Counted from the stretch's first letter, positions 46,553 through 55,313 are shown. The stretch is 64,000 nt of DNA from Peribacillus simplex (GCF_001578185.1 NZ_CP011008.1:3996001-4060000); one strand, 5' to 3'. The notes: generated from the sequence alone by a model not told the origin. Program-made: numbers and translations.

Positions 46553-46770
46553 GGCTGTTTTCACATACTTTGTTGCTATTTACCAGGTAGTGAGTTGTGG
46601 TTGATTTCCCCTCCAGATGCTCGCTTTCCTTGGTGCGGGCGGTGAGCCTCCTCGGCGTAAACGCCTGTGGGGTCTCACCTGTCCCGCTGCTCCCGCAGGA
46701 GTCTCGCACTTCCGCTCCAATTAACCTTAAATAGTTTCGTTTTAAAAACAAAATCTTTACGAAAAGAGCC
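46553..46770. repeat. MITE-like element, copy 4
   Basis: The 218-bp element has the same ends as copies 1 and 2. The flanks TTTGTTTA (46545-46552) and TTTGTTCA (46771-46778) match at seven of eight bases. Confidence 0.85.
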
Positions 46771-46852
46771 TTTGTTCATAATGAATTCTCCTAATTTAAC
46801 TAATAAATGCAAAGTGAAAATGATCATCATTGTTCTGGACACTACATACCCA

Positions 46853-46954
46853 TCAAGAGCTAAACCATATCCTCCAGATATTAAAGCAAATAAAAATCGA
46901 TATTGCGAGAGGTATTAAAACAAGAATGAAAGCTAGCTGAGTTTTGTTATCCAT
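46853..46954 (-). CDS. 33-aa hydrophobic peptide (candidate)
   Basis: ATG at 46954 follows GGCGGATG and opens MDNKTQLAFILVLIPLAISI, then FICFNIWRIWFSS and TGA. It would be a single membrane helix. No neighbour in the same direction and no family match; it may be a small membrane protein or chance. Confidence 0.35.
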   Translation of the reverse strand: MDNKTQLAFILVLIPLAISIFICFNIWRIWFSS

Positions 46955-47193
46955 AAAGCATCCGCCTCGGTGTATTAATTTAACAAGTTATAACATTATT
47001 ACCCATAAATTAATAACCTAATAAAAATACCATCGTACGAGGCATCCGTTTTATTCCCCACTATATTTTTGGTATAATATGTATGAAGTTTTATATGTAA
47101 ACTTTTGTATATGATAAAGCAGGACAGTGTTGATCACTTAAAGTTTTTATTTTGTAAACAAATGAGTATAATGGTGAAACCAAGGAGTGACAT
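46955..47193. other. Intergenic region
   Basis: A TATAAT-type box at about 47074-47079 could serve the downstream membrane gene. Otherwise nothing recognised. Confidence 0.4.
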
Positions 47194-47505
47194 ATGAGAG
47201 TCTTATTAGAATTGATGCGCATCATATTAATATTCGGGATAGCCGGATCGATCATTTCGAATATTGTAAACGGTATATATATAAACATGGGAGTTAATCC
47301 GAATCAGTATGGCTGGCTAGGCTCGATTGCAATACTCATTTTATTATTTGTCTGGTATAGAAATAAACTTCAGTTCAGTGGCTGGTATTCGGGAAAAGGG
47401 AAGGAAAAGCTTCCAAAAACTGCCTCCCAAATACTAATCATGTGTTCACTATTTATGTTATGTGCCCCACCTGTTTTAAGTGTGCTGCAGCTGATATTTC
47501 AATAA
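47194..47505 (+). CDS. Small membrane protein of unknown function
   Basis: The 103-residue protein has three membrane segments (residues ~5-25, 40-57, 80-101) and the loop NGIYINMGVNPNQYGWLGSI. AAGGAG precedes ATG at 47194. The CAP-domain gene follows by about 40 bp with no terminator, so the two are probably cotranscribed. No family name can be assigned with confidence. Confidence 0.68.
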   Translation: MRVLLELMRIILIFGIAGSIISNIVNGIYINMGVNPNQYGWLGSIAILILLFVWYRNKLQFSGWYSGKGKEKLPKTASQILIMCSLFMLCAPPVLSVLQLIFQ

Positions 47506-47544
47506 TCGGGATTCTATATCCCAGATAGAGCAGGAGTGAACGAT

Positions 47545-48684
47545 TTGCGGAAATTGTTTAATATTGTGGTTCTCATACTCCTACTCGGTGGATTTTGGTA
47601 TGGATATGGTAAAAATATTCAGGAGTCTGGATTCAAGGCGGGGGTTGGTTCCTTTGCATCCGATGTTCGTTCCTTTATAAACGGGCCCGAGGTTTCAACT
47701 GCCTTGGAAAAACTGAACACCGGAGTCAACAACCTGATGGGTTCGCTGGCTGAAACTTTGGATACCGCTTCAGAAAAAGAAACGCAAGAAACGGAAAAAG
47801 TGAAAAAACCAGCACTGGAAGCACCTTCTGAAGCATCCTTTTCAGTCAGTAATATCGAAATTGGCGACACAAAGGATGACGTAGAAAAACTGGCTGGGGA
47901 AGCAAAGCGGAAAACGCGGAATGAATATGGCGTAGACTGGTTCGCCTATCATGAAAATTATCAAAACTTCTTCATGGTTGCCTACGATAATAACAATAGA
48001 GTTGTTGGTTTATATACGAATCAAGATTTGATTTCCTCAAAGGAAGGCATTAAACGCGGCACCCCTAAGGAAACCGTGACTGCGAAATTGGGCGAGCCTG
48101 TAACAAAACTGCTTAAAGGCAACGTCTATTATCAGATTCGAAGTGATGGCGAATACGATATGTTTAAAATGGATAATAGCTATGTGACCATTTTTTATGA
48201 TAAACATGAAAATAATACAGTCACATCGATCCAGATCATCGACGAAAAACTGGAAAAGCAAAAGAGCGGCTATTTTGCAAAAGCCAGCCCCGAGTTAAAG
48301 AAAGGCTTTGAATATCAATTATTCGATTTGACCAATGCATCACGGGTCAATCATGATCTCTCAGTGCTTTCATGGGATAAACGAGTGAAGGTCACTGCAC
48401 AGGATCACAGTACAGATATGGCCGTGAATCAATACTTCAACCATACAAACCTTGAAGGAGAATCCCCGTTCGACAGGATGGAAGATGACAAAATCAAGTT
48501 TCGAATGGCTGGGGAAAACTTGGCTGCCGGTCAGAATAGCAGTATCTTTGCCCATGAAGGCCTGATGAATTCCATTGGCCACAGGGAAAACAAATTACAG
48601 AAGGATTATGAATCGCTCGGTGTCGGAGTGGCCTTCGATGAGGAAAATAAACCATATTATACGGAGAATTATTTGAGGAAATAA
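47545..48684 (+). CDS. ylbC: CAP/SCP domain protein with CAP-associated N-domain (YlbC-like)
   Basis: The 379-residue protein begins with one membrane helix (residues ~5-22) acting as anchor or signal, then an acidic linker, a CAP-associated domain (IEIGDTKDDVEKLAGEAKRK; GIKRGTPKETVTAKLGEPVT) and a C-terminal CAP domain (LFDLTNASRVNHDLSVLSWD, HSTDMAVNQYFNHTNLEGES, RMAGENLAAGQ, NSIGHRENKL). The layout matches YlbC of Bacillus; an extracellular role is likely but undefined. TTG at 47545 is nine bases after GGAG; the GTG upstream overlaps that site. Confidence 0.85.
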   Translation: MRKLFNIVVLILLLGGFWYGYGKNIQESGFKAGVGSFASDVRSFINGPEVSTALEKLNTGVNNLMGSLAETLDTASEKETQETEKVKKPALEAPSEASFSVSNIEIGDTKDDVEKLAGEAKRKTRNEYGVDWFAYHENYQNFFMVAYDNNNRVVGLYTNQDLISSKEGIKRGTPKETVTAKLGEPVTKLLKGNVYYQIRSDGEYDMFKMDNSYVTIFYDKHENNTVTSIQIIDEKLEKQKSGYFAKASPELKKGFEYQLFDLTNASRVNHDLSVLSWDKRVKVTAQDHSTDMAVNQYFNHTNLEGESPFDRMEDDKIKFRMAGENLAAGQNSSIFAHEGLMNSIGHRENKLQKDYESLGVGVAFDEENKPYYTENYLRK

Positions 48685-48688
48685 ACCA

Positions 48689-48727
48689 AAAAGCTGTGCA
48701 TGGAAAATCCCAGCACAGCTTTTTTCT
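48689..48727 (+). terminator. Terminator of ylbC
   Basis: AAAAGCTGTGC and GCACAGCTTTTTT. Confidence 0.88.
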
Positions 48728-48733
48728 CCAGAA

Positions 48734-48777
48734 TAAAAGAGAGGGCATCCATTTTGAATGGATGCCCTCTCTTTTAT
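48734..48777 (-). terminator. Terminator of the nucleoside transporter gene
   Basis: AAAAGAGAGGGCATCCATT and its inverse with a 3-nt loop. It is effective in both directions. Confidence 0.88.
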
Positions 48778-48783
48778 AATGTA

Positions 48784-49977
48784 TCACCAAACGAATAATC
48801 CAACCATCATGGCACTTAACAAGGAAACAGCCATCCCGCTTAGCAGCAGTTTCCAGACATTCCTTCCGATAATGTTCGATTTCTCATCATTTAGGATGGA
48901 ATTGAATGTTCCATAAATCATTCCCACTGTACTGAAGTTGGCAAATGACGTCAGATAAGTGACAGCAACAGCGACTGTATGCGGAGACAGCGTACTGATT
49001 TTATCTTTTAAATCGAGCAAGGCGACGAACTCATTCGTGGCAAGCTTGATTCCCATCAATTGAGCGACATACATGGCATCATGTCCTGTTAGTCCAAGCA
49101 GGAATGCAAATGGACTAAAAATGACAGAGAAGATTTTTTGAATGGTCAGGCCATCCACAAAGAAACCGAAAATACCGTTTACACTGGCCGTTAACGCCAC
49201 ATAACCGATTACCATTGCCATGATGACGAAGACCATTTTGGCCCCCACCAGCATACTGTTAGAAATGGTGGAAAAGAAATCTTTACGTTCCTCTTTAGAA
49301 GGTACATAAACGACGTCTTCCTCTTTACTGACATCGACGGGATTTAGCATGTTAGCAATCAGCAAGGCATTTAAGCAGTTCAAAGGTATCGCTACAAATA
49401 CATAGGTTGCCGGTACCATGGATAGGTAGGCTCCAATGATTGAACCGCTGATGCTGCTCATGCTCATGATTCCAAATGTCAAAAGTCGCTGATCTTTAAT
49501 CGCGCCGAGTTGAACGCGGAGAACAGCAAGTGCTTCAGTATTCCCAAGGAACATCATCTGAATCGAAAAGAAACTCTCAAGTTTTGGCAAACCGGATACT
49601 TTTGAGATGAGCCATCCCACTTTATCAATGATCCAGGTAAGTATACCGAAATACGATAAAACATCAAAAAACGTGATAATGAAAATAATTGGCATCAATG
49701 CGCTGAAAAAGAAATCCACATGTTCATTTGCCATAACTGAAGGAAAGACGAATGAAATCCCTTCATTTGCACATCCAATCAACCAGGTGAAGAATGAAGC
49801 GATCAGATTAATGACCCACGCCCCTATCTTAGTTGATAACATGAACCCTGTGATAAGCAATTCAAGAACCAGCAAGGTAAGAATGGCTTTCCACTTAACG
49901 CTCCTTTTATTAGGTGAACAAAGGTAAACGATACCCATTACAACTAAAACACCCAGTATATTCAATAAGAAATACAT
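48784..49977 (-). CDS. nupG: Nucleoside transporter, NupC/NupG (CNT) family
   Basis: This concentrative nucleoside transporter has 397 residues and about ten helices. The family marks are FFDVLSYFGILTWIIDKVGW, MMFLGNTEALAVLRVQL (substrate pocket) and SYLTSFANFSTVGMIYGT-like end region (VTYLTSFANFSTVG). A guanine-type purine riboswitch in the leader indicates a purine nucleoside substrate such as guanosine or inosine, like B. subtilis NupG (YxjA). ATG at 49977 follows AAAGGGGATG. Confidence 0.9.
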   Translation of the reverse strand: MYFLLNILGVLVVMGIVYLCSPNKRSVKWKAILTLLVLELLITGFMLSTKIGAWVINLIASFFTWLIGCANEGISFVFPSVMANEHVDFFFSALMPIIFIITFFDVLSYFGILTWIIDKVGWLISKVSGLPKLESFFSIQMMFLGNTEALAVLRVQLGAIKDQRLLTFGIMSMSSISGSIIGAYLSMVPATYVFVAIPLNCLNALLIANMLNPVDVSKEEDVVYVPSKEERKDFFSTISNSMLVGAKMVFVIMAMVIGYVALTASVNGIFGFFVDGLTIQKIFSVIFSPFAFLLGLTGHDAMYVAQLMGIKLATNEFVALLDLKDKISTLSPHTVAVAVTYLTSFANFSTVGMIYGTFNSILNDEKSNIIGRNVWKLLLSGMAVSLLSAMMVGLFVW

Positions 49978-50019
49978 GCTTTCATCCCCTTTGGATATAT
50001 CATTTCCCATTCATTTTTT

Positions 50020-50088
50020 TTATATAAAAAGCCCTTACCTTTTTACACTTTCAGCCGCAGGAAGAAAGTGTGAAAAAGTAAGAGCCTT
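50020..50088 (-). terminator. Riboswitch-controlled terminator of nupG
   Basis: GGCTCTTACTTTTTCACACTTTC (positions 50064-50086, inverse) pairs with GAAAGTGTAAAAAGGTAAGGGC and is followed by TTTTTATAT. This is the expression platform downstream of the purine aptamer. Confidence 0.82.
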
Positions 50089-50166
50089 CATTAAAAAAGG
50101 GGTATGCTGGATCAAGTTTTCAAGCGAACCAACCATAAACCTATTCATCTCTTTTATTTTCATACT

Positions 50167-50240
50167 TCCTTGTAGTCCGGCATTATTCAAGGCTGCCAGG
50201 TAGAAACTATCAGACCATTGTTACTGATAATATACAAGGA
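50167..50240 (-). ncRNA. Purine riboswitch aptamer, guanine type
   Basis: On the minus strand P1 is TCCTTGTA/TACAAGGA. The conserved core contains GATAGTTTCTACC after P2 and GCCGGACTACAAGG at the P3/P1 junction. The base after GGA is C, the determinant for guanine rather than adenine. The aptamer ends about 190 bp upstream of nupG. Confidence 0.93.
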
Positions 50241-50575
50241 TATTTTTTAAATAAATTTCTTAGGAAAGATATCATTTTAAATCAGTTTATTTTCAATTAC
50301 AATACGTTTTACAATTGTTATATTAATATAAATTTTTCGAAAACATTTTAAAAAGAAGTCTCCGGAGGGCCAATGTTGGGTAATACTTATGAAGTAGTAT
50401 ATCCCACCCATCAACAATGAAAATCACCTGCTTTATAGCGGTGTTGTTATAGCTCTAGTAAATTCGTCATATTCAATTTAGAGTCATGCCGTTTTAAAAA
50501 AACTTCCCACCTGTGATAATCCTTGATTCAATGCTTCATACTAAATAGTATATTACCTCTATAAGGACGTGGATT
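50241..50575. other. Intergenic region between riboswitch and DUF421 gene
   Basis: AT-rich; it should hold the two divergent promoters. No gene or RNA motif recognised. Confidence 0.4.
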
Positions 50576-51283
50576 TTGGTGGATTTTATTTTTAGCCAGG
50601 AAACTCTTACTACAGTTCAGTGGATGTTGAGAGCCATTACATCCTTCATCGTTTTACTTTTTTCGGTTAAATTGATGGGGCAACGAGCCATTTCTCAGTT
50701 AAGATTAATTGATTTTATAATGGCATTAATTATTGGGAACATTCTTGCCCACCCTTTGTCTGATGCACATTCAGGTTTGAAGGGTTCAATGATAACGACC
50801 TGTGTATTAGTCATTTTATATATCATTAATGTGTTCACAAGTCTTAAGTGGGGCAAACTCCGAAGGTTCTTTGACCCCTCACCCTTTACCCTTATCGAAA
50901 ATGGGCAAATCGTTTACAAAAGCTTAGCAAGGGCTCGAATCTCCATCGATTTTTTACTATCTGAATTAAGAAAAGAAAAAATTGTCGATATTGAAAAAGT
51001 ATCACTCGCACTATGGGAACCTGATGGTACTATTTCATTGTTTTTAGATCCTCAATATAAAGCGCTAACTCCAGCAGATATGCATATAGCAACTAAAGCC
51101 TTCACTTTACCTAAAACGATTATTAAAGAGGGGAAGATTGATTTTAAAGAATTAAATCAAGACGGTAAAGACGAAGTATGGCTGAAAAAAAGTCTCAAAA
51201 TGACTTATAATGCGGACGTGAACGATATTTTATTAGCAACCATTGATAATAACGATAACATAAAGGTCTTTTTTTACAAATAG
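50576..51283 (+). CDS. DUF421 membrane protein (YetF-like)
   Basis: The 235-residue protein has three N-terminal membrane segments (residues ~15-35, 43-63, 70-90) and a cytoplasmic DUF421 domain (PFTLIENGQIVYKSLARARI, DFLLSELRKEKIVDIEKVSL, ALWEPDGTISLF). B. subtilis has several of these proteins, one of them linked to spore germination or membrane properties; the role of this one is unknown. The start is TTG or the adjacent GTG at 50576/50579 after AAGGACG. Confidence 0.87.
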   Translation: MVDFIFSQETLTTVQWMLRAITSFIVLLFSVKLMGQRAISQLRLIDFIMALIIGNILAHPLSDAHSGLKGSMITTCVLVILYIINVFTSLKWGKLRRFFDPSPFTLIENGQIVYKSLARARISIDFLLSELRKEKIVDIEKVSLALWEPDGTISLFLDPQYKALTPADMHIATKAFTLPKTIIKEGKIDFKELNQDGKDEVWLKKSLKMTYNADVNDILLATIDNNDNIKVFFYK

Positions 51284-51401
51284 CTCCTTGAAGCCCTTAG
51301 TACTGCGAAAGAATATAAATACTTTTTTCTCGCTTAAAAATAATTCCCGGTGAAAATTTGAGTTATTTCTTTTTGCAGACAAAATAAAATCCCCTCAAGA
51401 A

Positions 51402-51444
51402 GAAAGTGTAAAACCTACATATAAATGTCGGCTTTTACACTTTC
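51402..51444 (-). terminator. Inverted repeat downstream of the esterase gene
   Basis: GAAAGTGTAAAACC and GGCTTTTACACTTTC with one mismatch. It lies about 50 bp after the esterase stop on the minus strand; the T-tract is poor, so termination is uncertain. Confidence 0.5.
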
Positions 51445-51494
51445 AAACTTAAAGGGGATCATATCACATTCATGACCTTCAAGAAACTCTCTTA

Positions 51495-52241
51495 TTACTC
51501 CGACCAATGCAGAGTATTTAAGAACTTGTACACATCCTCATAAACCTGCTCACGTTCTTTACCTAATGTGATTATATGGCCAGAGTTTTCATACCATATC
51601 AAGTGTTTATGCTGCGTATCGACTTCATTAAAAATCGCTGTAGCACTGTTCGTATAGTCGGGATCATCCAAACGCCCTTGTAAAACAAGAGTTGGTGATG
51701 TGATTAAATCTAAATCTTCACCAGTCTCATTTATTATATTCACCATATCATTCAGCGAAGTCATAGGGTCTTCTTCCAACAGCTTCACTTCGGCAGCAAT
51801 TTGGTCTGCATCTTTGCCTTCAAACTTCTTATAGGCCTGTGCATAATTGAGCAAGCGTTTTTTTTGTCGATCGCTACTTTTCCCTTGTGTCGGTGCACAC
51901 ATTGCAACTACCCCTGTTACAGGAAGTTCAATTCCTACTTTTAATGAGAACAATCCTCCTAAAGAAATTCCTGCAACAGCAATTTCCTCGTAGCCTTCAT
52001 CTTTAAGGAATTGATAACCTTCCACTACATCTTTCCACCATTGCTTTGGACTTGTTTTAGCAAGTTCCTCGGCTGATACGCCATGCCCACTATAAAGGGG
52101 TCCGTGGCAAGTATAGTCGCGATCATTCAGGTATTTCCCTAATTTCTTCATGTCTCCTGTACTTCCGGTAAACCCGTGAAGTAAAAGAACAGCTCTTTTT
52201 CCACCTCTGTATGTGAATGACTCAGGTGCTTTCACTTTCAT
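51495..52241 (-). CDS. Carboxylesterase (Est30/YvaK-like)
   Basis: This alpha/beta hydrolase has 248 residues. The oxyanion region is LLLHGFTGSTGDMKKLGKYL, the nucleophile elbow GISLGGLF (GxSxG with serine ~95), the acid in LVLQGRLDDPDYT and the histidine in WYENSGHIITLGKERE. This closely follows the Geobacillus Est30 type of short-chain carboxylesterase. In B. subtilis yvaK lies beside secG and rnr; here it stands alone. No signal peptide, so cytoplasmic. Confidence 0.92.
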   Translation of the reverse strand: MKVKAPESFTYRGGKRAVLLLHGFTGSTGDMKKLGKYLNDRDYTCHGPLYSGHGVSAEELAKTSPKQWWKDVVEGYQFLKDEGYEEIAVAGISLGGLFSLKVGIELPVTGVVAMCAPTQGKSSDRQKKRLLNYAQAYKKFEGKDADQIAAEVKLLEEDPMTSLNDMVNIINETGEDLDLITSPTLVLQGRLDDPDYTNSATAIFNEVDTQHKHLIWYENSGHIITLGKEREQVYEDVYKFLNTLHWSE

Positions 52242-52494
52242 CTATCTAGGACCTTCTTTCTGCTCTTGTTGATAAATAGAATCTAAATGATTTTCAAAAA
52301 AAAATCAATTAATACCCCTTGAGTGGGATTTCTTCTATCCTATTCCGTATTTTCATTCAAACAGATAAATCATGTATTTATTATCCTTACCACACTCTTT
52401 ACAACTCATCCGTTCCGAAGCACATTTTACTATGATTGATTTTATTTAGCAATCGTCATTTAACCATTTTTTTTAAGAAAAGTAAAATGCACCT

Positions 52495-52520
52495 TGTAAT
52501 ACGATGTACAAGGTATTACA
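52495..52520. promoter_or_regulatory. Candidate PadR operator
   Basis: TGTAATAC and GTATTACA are perfect inverse arms around a 10-bp spacer, 30 bp before the padR start. Confidence 0.6.
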
Positions 52521-52549
52521 CTTTAAAAATGAAAAAGGAGGAGATTGTA

Positions 52550-52870
52550 TTGGATAAAGAATTAATGAAGGGAAGCATTGACCTCCTTTTGCTTTCACTT
52601 CTTTCACAAAAGAAGCTTTATGGCTATGAAATGACAAAGATCTTGAGGGAAATGAGCATGGGCAAATATGAAATCAGTGAAGGCACCCTCTACCCCGCCC
52701 TTAAACGGTTAGAAACCAAAAAATTCATAAAAGGCCATTGGAAAGAGTCCGAGTCAGGTCGCAGGAAATATTATCATGTCACAGAAACCGGGCAAACCGA
52801 ACTTGAACGGAAACGGAAATGCTTCTTCTTCCTGGAAAAATTAGTTCAGAAAAGCGCAGAGCAATTCTGA
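52550..52870 (+). CDS. PadR family transcriptional regulator
   Basis: The 106-residue winged helix has the family core LLLLSLLSQKKLYGYEMTKIL, ISEGTLYPALKRLETKKFI and ESESGRRKYYHVTETGQTEL. The start is TTG at 52550 seven bases after AAGGAGGAG; the longer upstream frame has no site. No membrane partner gene follows, unlike in many padR operons. The palindrome just upstream suggests autorepression. Confidence 0.9.
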   Translation: MDKELMKGSIDLLLLSLLSQKKLYGYEMTKILREMSMGKYEISEGTLYPALKRLETKKFIKGHWKESESGRRKYYHVTETGQTELERKRKCFFFLEKLVQKSAEQF

Positions 52871-52883
52871 CCTAAAAAACAAG

Positions 52884-52933
52884 ATAAAAAGCTTCCTGCA
52901 CCCATTATTAAAACGTCCAGGAAGCTTTTTTTG
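52884..52933 (+). terminator. Terminator of padR
   Basis: AAAAGCTTCCTG and CAGGAAGCTTTTTTT with a ~19-nt loop. Confidence 0.88.
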
Positions 52934-52935
52934 CT

Positions 52936-53590
52936 ATTTACTCGTGAATTTCGTGCGTTTACTCGTGAATTCATGCTACACTCTTGATTTCGCGCTGTTT
53001 ACTCGTGGGTTCGGCTTGTTTACTCGTGAGTTTTGCACGTTTACTCGTGAATTTCGCACGTTTACTCGTGAATTTCGCACATTTACTCGTGAATTCCGCA
53101 CGTTTACTCGTGAATTCATGCTACACTCTTGATTCCGCACTGTTTATTCGTGGGTTCGGCTATTTACTCGTGAATTCATGCTACACTCTTGATTTCGCGC
53201 TGTTTATTCGTGGGTTCGGCTTGTTTACTCGTGAGTTTCGCACGTTTACTCGTGAGTTTGGACTATTTACTCGTGAGTTTCGCACGTTTACTCGTGAGTT
53301 TTGCACGTTTACTCGTGAATTTCGCACATTTACTCGTGAGTTTCGCACGTTTACTCGTGAGTTTCGCACGTTTACTCGTGAGTTTGGACTATTTACTCGT
53401 GAGTTTCGCACATTTACTCGTGAATTCATGCTACACTCCTGGTTTCGCGCTTTTTACTCGTGAGTTTGGACTGTTTACTCGTGAATTCCGCACTTTTACT
53501 CGTGAGTTTTGCACGTTTACTCGTGAGTTTCGCACGTTTACTCGTGAATTCATGCTACACTCTTGATTTCGCGCTGTTTATTCGTGGGTT
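52936..53590. repeat. 21-bp tandem-repeat array (~27 TTTAYTCGTG units)
   Basis: The unit is close to TTTACTCGTGAATTTCGCAC plus one base. About five units are followed by a 19-bp variant (ACACTCTTGATTTCGCGCT), giving 40-bp composites. The array spans the gap between two convergent terminators. All three plus frames and at least one minus frame stay open simply because the unit length is divisible by three; none has a ribosome site. Confidence 0.92.
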
Positions 53591-53604
53591 ACTCCAGTCA
53601 CGCA

Positions 53605-53634
53605 AAAAAAGGACCTAATTTGGCCCTTTTTTGT
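53605..53634 (-). terminator. Terminator of the 49-aa gene
   Basis: AAAAAAGG.CC and GG.CCTTTTTT around TAATTT; it overlaps the last codons of the small gene. Confidence 0.78.
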
Positions 53635-53764
53635 CTATTCCTTTATGTTTCCGATAATTGGCGCAGGAGAGCTTCATACATTCCCCCTGGACATGCGGAC
53701 CATATTTTTCGCGAAAGGCCTCGAGGCAATAGCATTTATCTTCTTCCTTTTTGGTTCCATCCAT
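53615..53764 (-). CDS. 49-aa cysteine-containing small protein
   Basis: On the minus strand ATG at 53764, eight bases after AGGAGGG, opens MDGTKKEEDKCYCLEAFREK, followed by YGPHVQGECMKLSCANYRK and a stop at 53615. Four cysteines (CYC, ECMKLSC) and one histidine could bind a metal. It is followed directly by the preQ1-controlled transporter gene's upstream neighbour order (that gene starts at 54327 and ends 21 bp upstream of this one), so it may be cotranscribed with that gene. Function unknown. Confidence 0.62.
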   Translation of the reverse strand: MDGTKKEEDKCYCLEAFREKYGPHVQGECMKLSCANYRKHKGIDKKGPN

Positions 53765-53784
53765 CGGTGCATCCCTCCTAGAAT

Positions 53785-54327
53785 TCAACCGGAGACTACG
53801 CGCTTTTCCAGTCTTACATTGATTCGTCCCAACAGTACGGCACCGATTGACTGAATGACTGTTTTAACGATGATTTGGCCGATAATCGCAGCGGGTACGG
53901 CTTCCCATGGCAATATATTGGCACCTAGTGGACTTAGGCCAATCACGACAAATATCACCGAATCGAAAAACCCTCCAACGATCCCGCTGTAAAACACCCT
54001 CCAACTCATCGGGAGCTTTAACCGGGTATAAATTTCCGTATCCGCTGTTTCTGCCACCACGAACGATAATGCGGAAGCAAATACAATCAATAACGTATCT
54101 CCTAATAAAAATGAAACACATGCAGATAAAATAAGTGCGGTGACGATACACATATAGGTTTTCGCACGGCCGAATTTATTCTGGACCAGATCTCGAAAGA
54201 TGAAGGTTCCTCCGATGAGCAATGTACCCATCGGAATGATGAACATGCCCAAATGTAATGGATCAAAAGCTGCTGTAACCACATTCGCCGTGACGATGGA
54301 TACTAAATAAAATAGAATTCTTAACAT
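53785..54327 (-). CDS. VUT family transporter, probable queuosine precursor importer (YhhQ/QPTR type)
   Basis: This small integral membrane protein has 180 residues and five to six helices. It has the family signs FIFRDLVQNKFGRAKTYMCI, ALSFVVAETADTEIYTRL and the glycine-rich VFYSGIVGGFFDSVIFVVIG. YhhQ-type transporters import preQ0/preQ1, and the preQ1-I riboswitch in the leader makes that assignment likely here. The 49-aa gene downstream may belong to the same transcript. Confidence 0.88.
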   Translation of the reverse strand: MLRILFYLVSIVTANVVTAAFDPLHLGMFIIPMGTLLIGGTFIFRDLVQNKFGRAKTYMCIVTALILSACVSFLLGDTLLIVFASALSFVVAETADTEIYTRLKLPMSWRVFYSGIVGGFFDSVIFVVIGLSPLGANILPWEAVPAAIIGQIIVKTVIQSIGAVLLGRINVRLEKRVVSG

Positions 54328-54346
54328 TTAATTCTTCTCCTTATAC

Positions 54347-54380
54347 AGAAAAAACAGCACCCTAAGAAAGAGCACTGTTC
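54347..54380 (-). terminator. PreQ1-controlled terminator before the transporter gene
   Basis: On the minus strand AACAGTGCTC and GGGTGCTGTT pair with G-U help and are followed by six T. Confidence 0.8.
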
Positions 54381-54381
54381 C

Positions 54382-54415
54382 CCTTAGTTTTTTTGAGAGG
54401 GTAGCTAGAACCTCT
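54382..54415 (-). ncRNA. PreQ1-I riboswitch aptamer (transporter)
   Basis: On the minus strand AGAGGTTCTAGCTACCCTCT is followed by the A-rich tail CAAAAAAACTAAGG, which matches the preQ1 class I consensus including the A-tail that folds back to form the pseudoknot. Confidence 0.93.
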
Positions 54416-54429
54416 TCCGCCGGAGCGGA

Positions 54430-54754
54430 TTATCATTTTCCTTATTTATCGTAGCTTGAAAACGGTTGGAAATCAAGAAGTTTCCATATGGCCTGATCCT
54501 AAAATGAATTCAAGCTTATACCCCTTCAATAATCGCCTTCTTGATTTCGTTTTAGTCACTGGGAATGGCGTGAATCCACGAATTTCATTTGCAGACTCGA
54601 TAAGCCAATAGCCGCTTTCCAAAGCTTAACACTTAGCAAATGTTCCTCTGATGCCAAAGGGTTTTTAAGGCTTTTGCCGATTCCTGTCGCAGAAAACTGC
54701 TTGACCGGCTGAATATAAAAAGCAGACAATCATTGATAGAGCTATGATACGATT
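54430..54754. other. Gap with decayed coding-like sequence
   Basis: The minus strand holds short open stretches (for example GYWLIESANEIRGFTPFPVT) but with several frame breaks. No family was recognised, and no ribosome site is present. Confidence 0.3.
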
Positions 54755-54839
54755 TTGATATTGCAACCCTTTTTGTTTTTATTTGGCACGGACTTGATAA
54801 GGAATGCTAGAAGTATAAACGCGAGGAGGAAAAAGAATA

Positions 54840-55313
54840 ATGAAAAAACCAACGTTTGTCTATCCTATTTATATCGCAACCACACCAGAGAAGCTTTGGG
54901 AAGCCCTAACGAGTGGCGAATTCACAAAAAAATATCACTTTGGATGTCAAATCAAGTCATCCTTTCAAGAAGGCGCAACCGTTACATATTTGCTGGAAGA
55001 TGGACGAATCACTGATCATGGAAATGTACTTAAGTGTGAGCCGCTGCAACTGCTCTCTTTTACATGGAACACGATAGGAGACGAAACACCCCGCGAGGAT
55101 CCTGCTCGGGTCACTTTTCAACTGCAGCCAATGGATGATTCTACTGTGAAGTTAACACTTACACATGAAGAGCTATTGGAGACCGATTTCGTATATGGTG
55201 ACAATACCTTTAAGGGCATAAATAATGGATGGCCAGCTATTCTATGTAACCTGAAGAGCTTGCTTGAAACTGGACGGACCTTGCCGCCAATATATGTAGA
55301 TCGGGTAAATTAG
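54840..55313 (+). CDS. SRPBCC (AHSA1-type) protein 1
   Basis: The 157-residue START-like ligand-binding protein has TTPEKLWEALTSGEFTKKYHFG, SSFQEGATVTYLLEDGRI and the C-terminal helix NGWPAILCNLKSLLETG. The group often acts as ligand-binding or stress-related partner, with ArsR-type regulators nearby, though none is present here. GAGGAGG precedes ATG at 54840. A second SRPBCC gene follows at 48 bp, likely in the same transcript. Confidence 0.88.
   Translation: MKKPTFVYPIYIATTPEKLWEALTSGEFTKKYHFGCQIKSSFQEGATVTYLLEDGRITDHGNVLKCEPLQLLSFTWNTIGDETPREDPARVTFQLQPMDDSTVKLTLTHEELLETDFVYGDNTFKGINNGWPAILCNLKSLLETGRTLPPIYVDRVN

Noticed and set aside
52944..53566. Repetitive proteins in three plus frames and one minus frame
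   Set aside because: The 21-bp unit length keeps frames open by arithmetic. No frame has a ribosome site, and the array lies between two terminators.
54430..54754. Gene on the minus strand upstream of the preQ1 leader
   Set aside because: Short protein-like stretches occur in different frames without a start or ribosome site. At most a relic.
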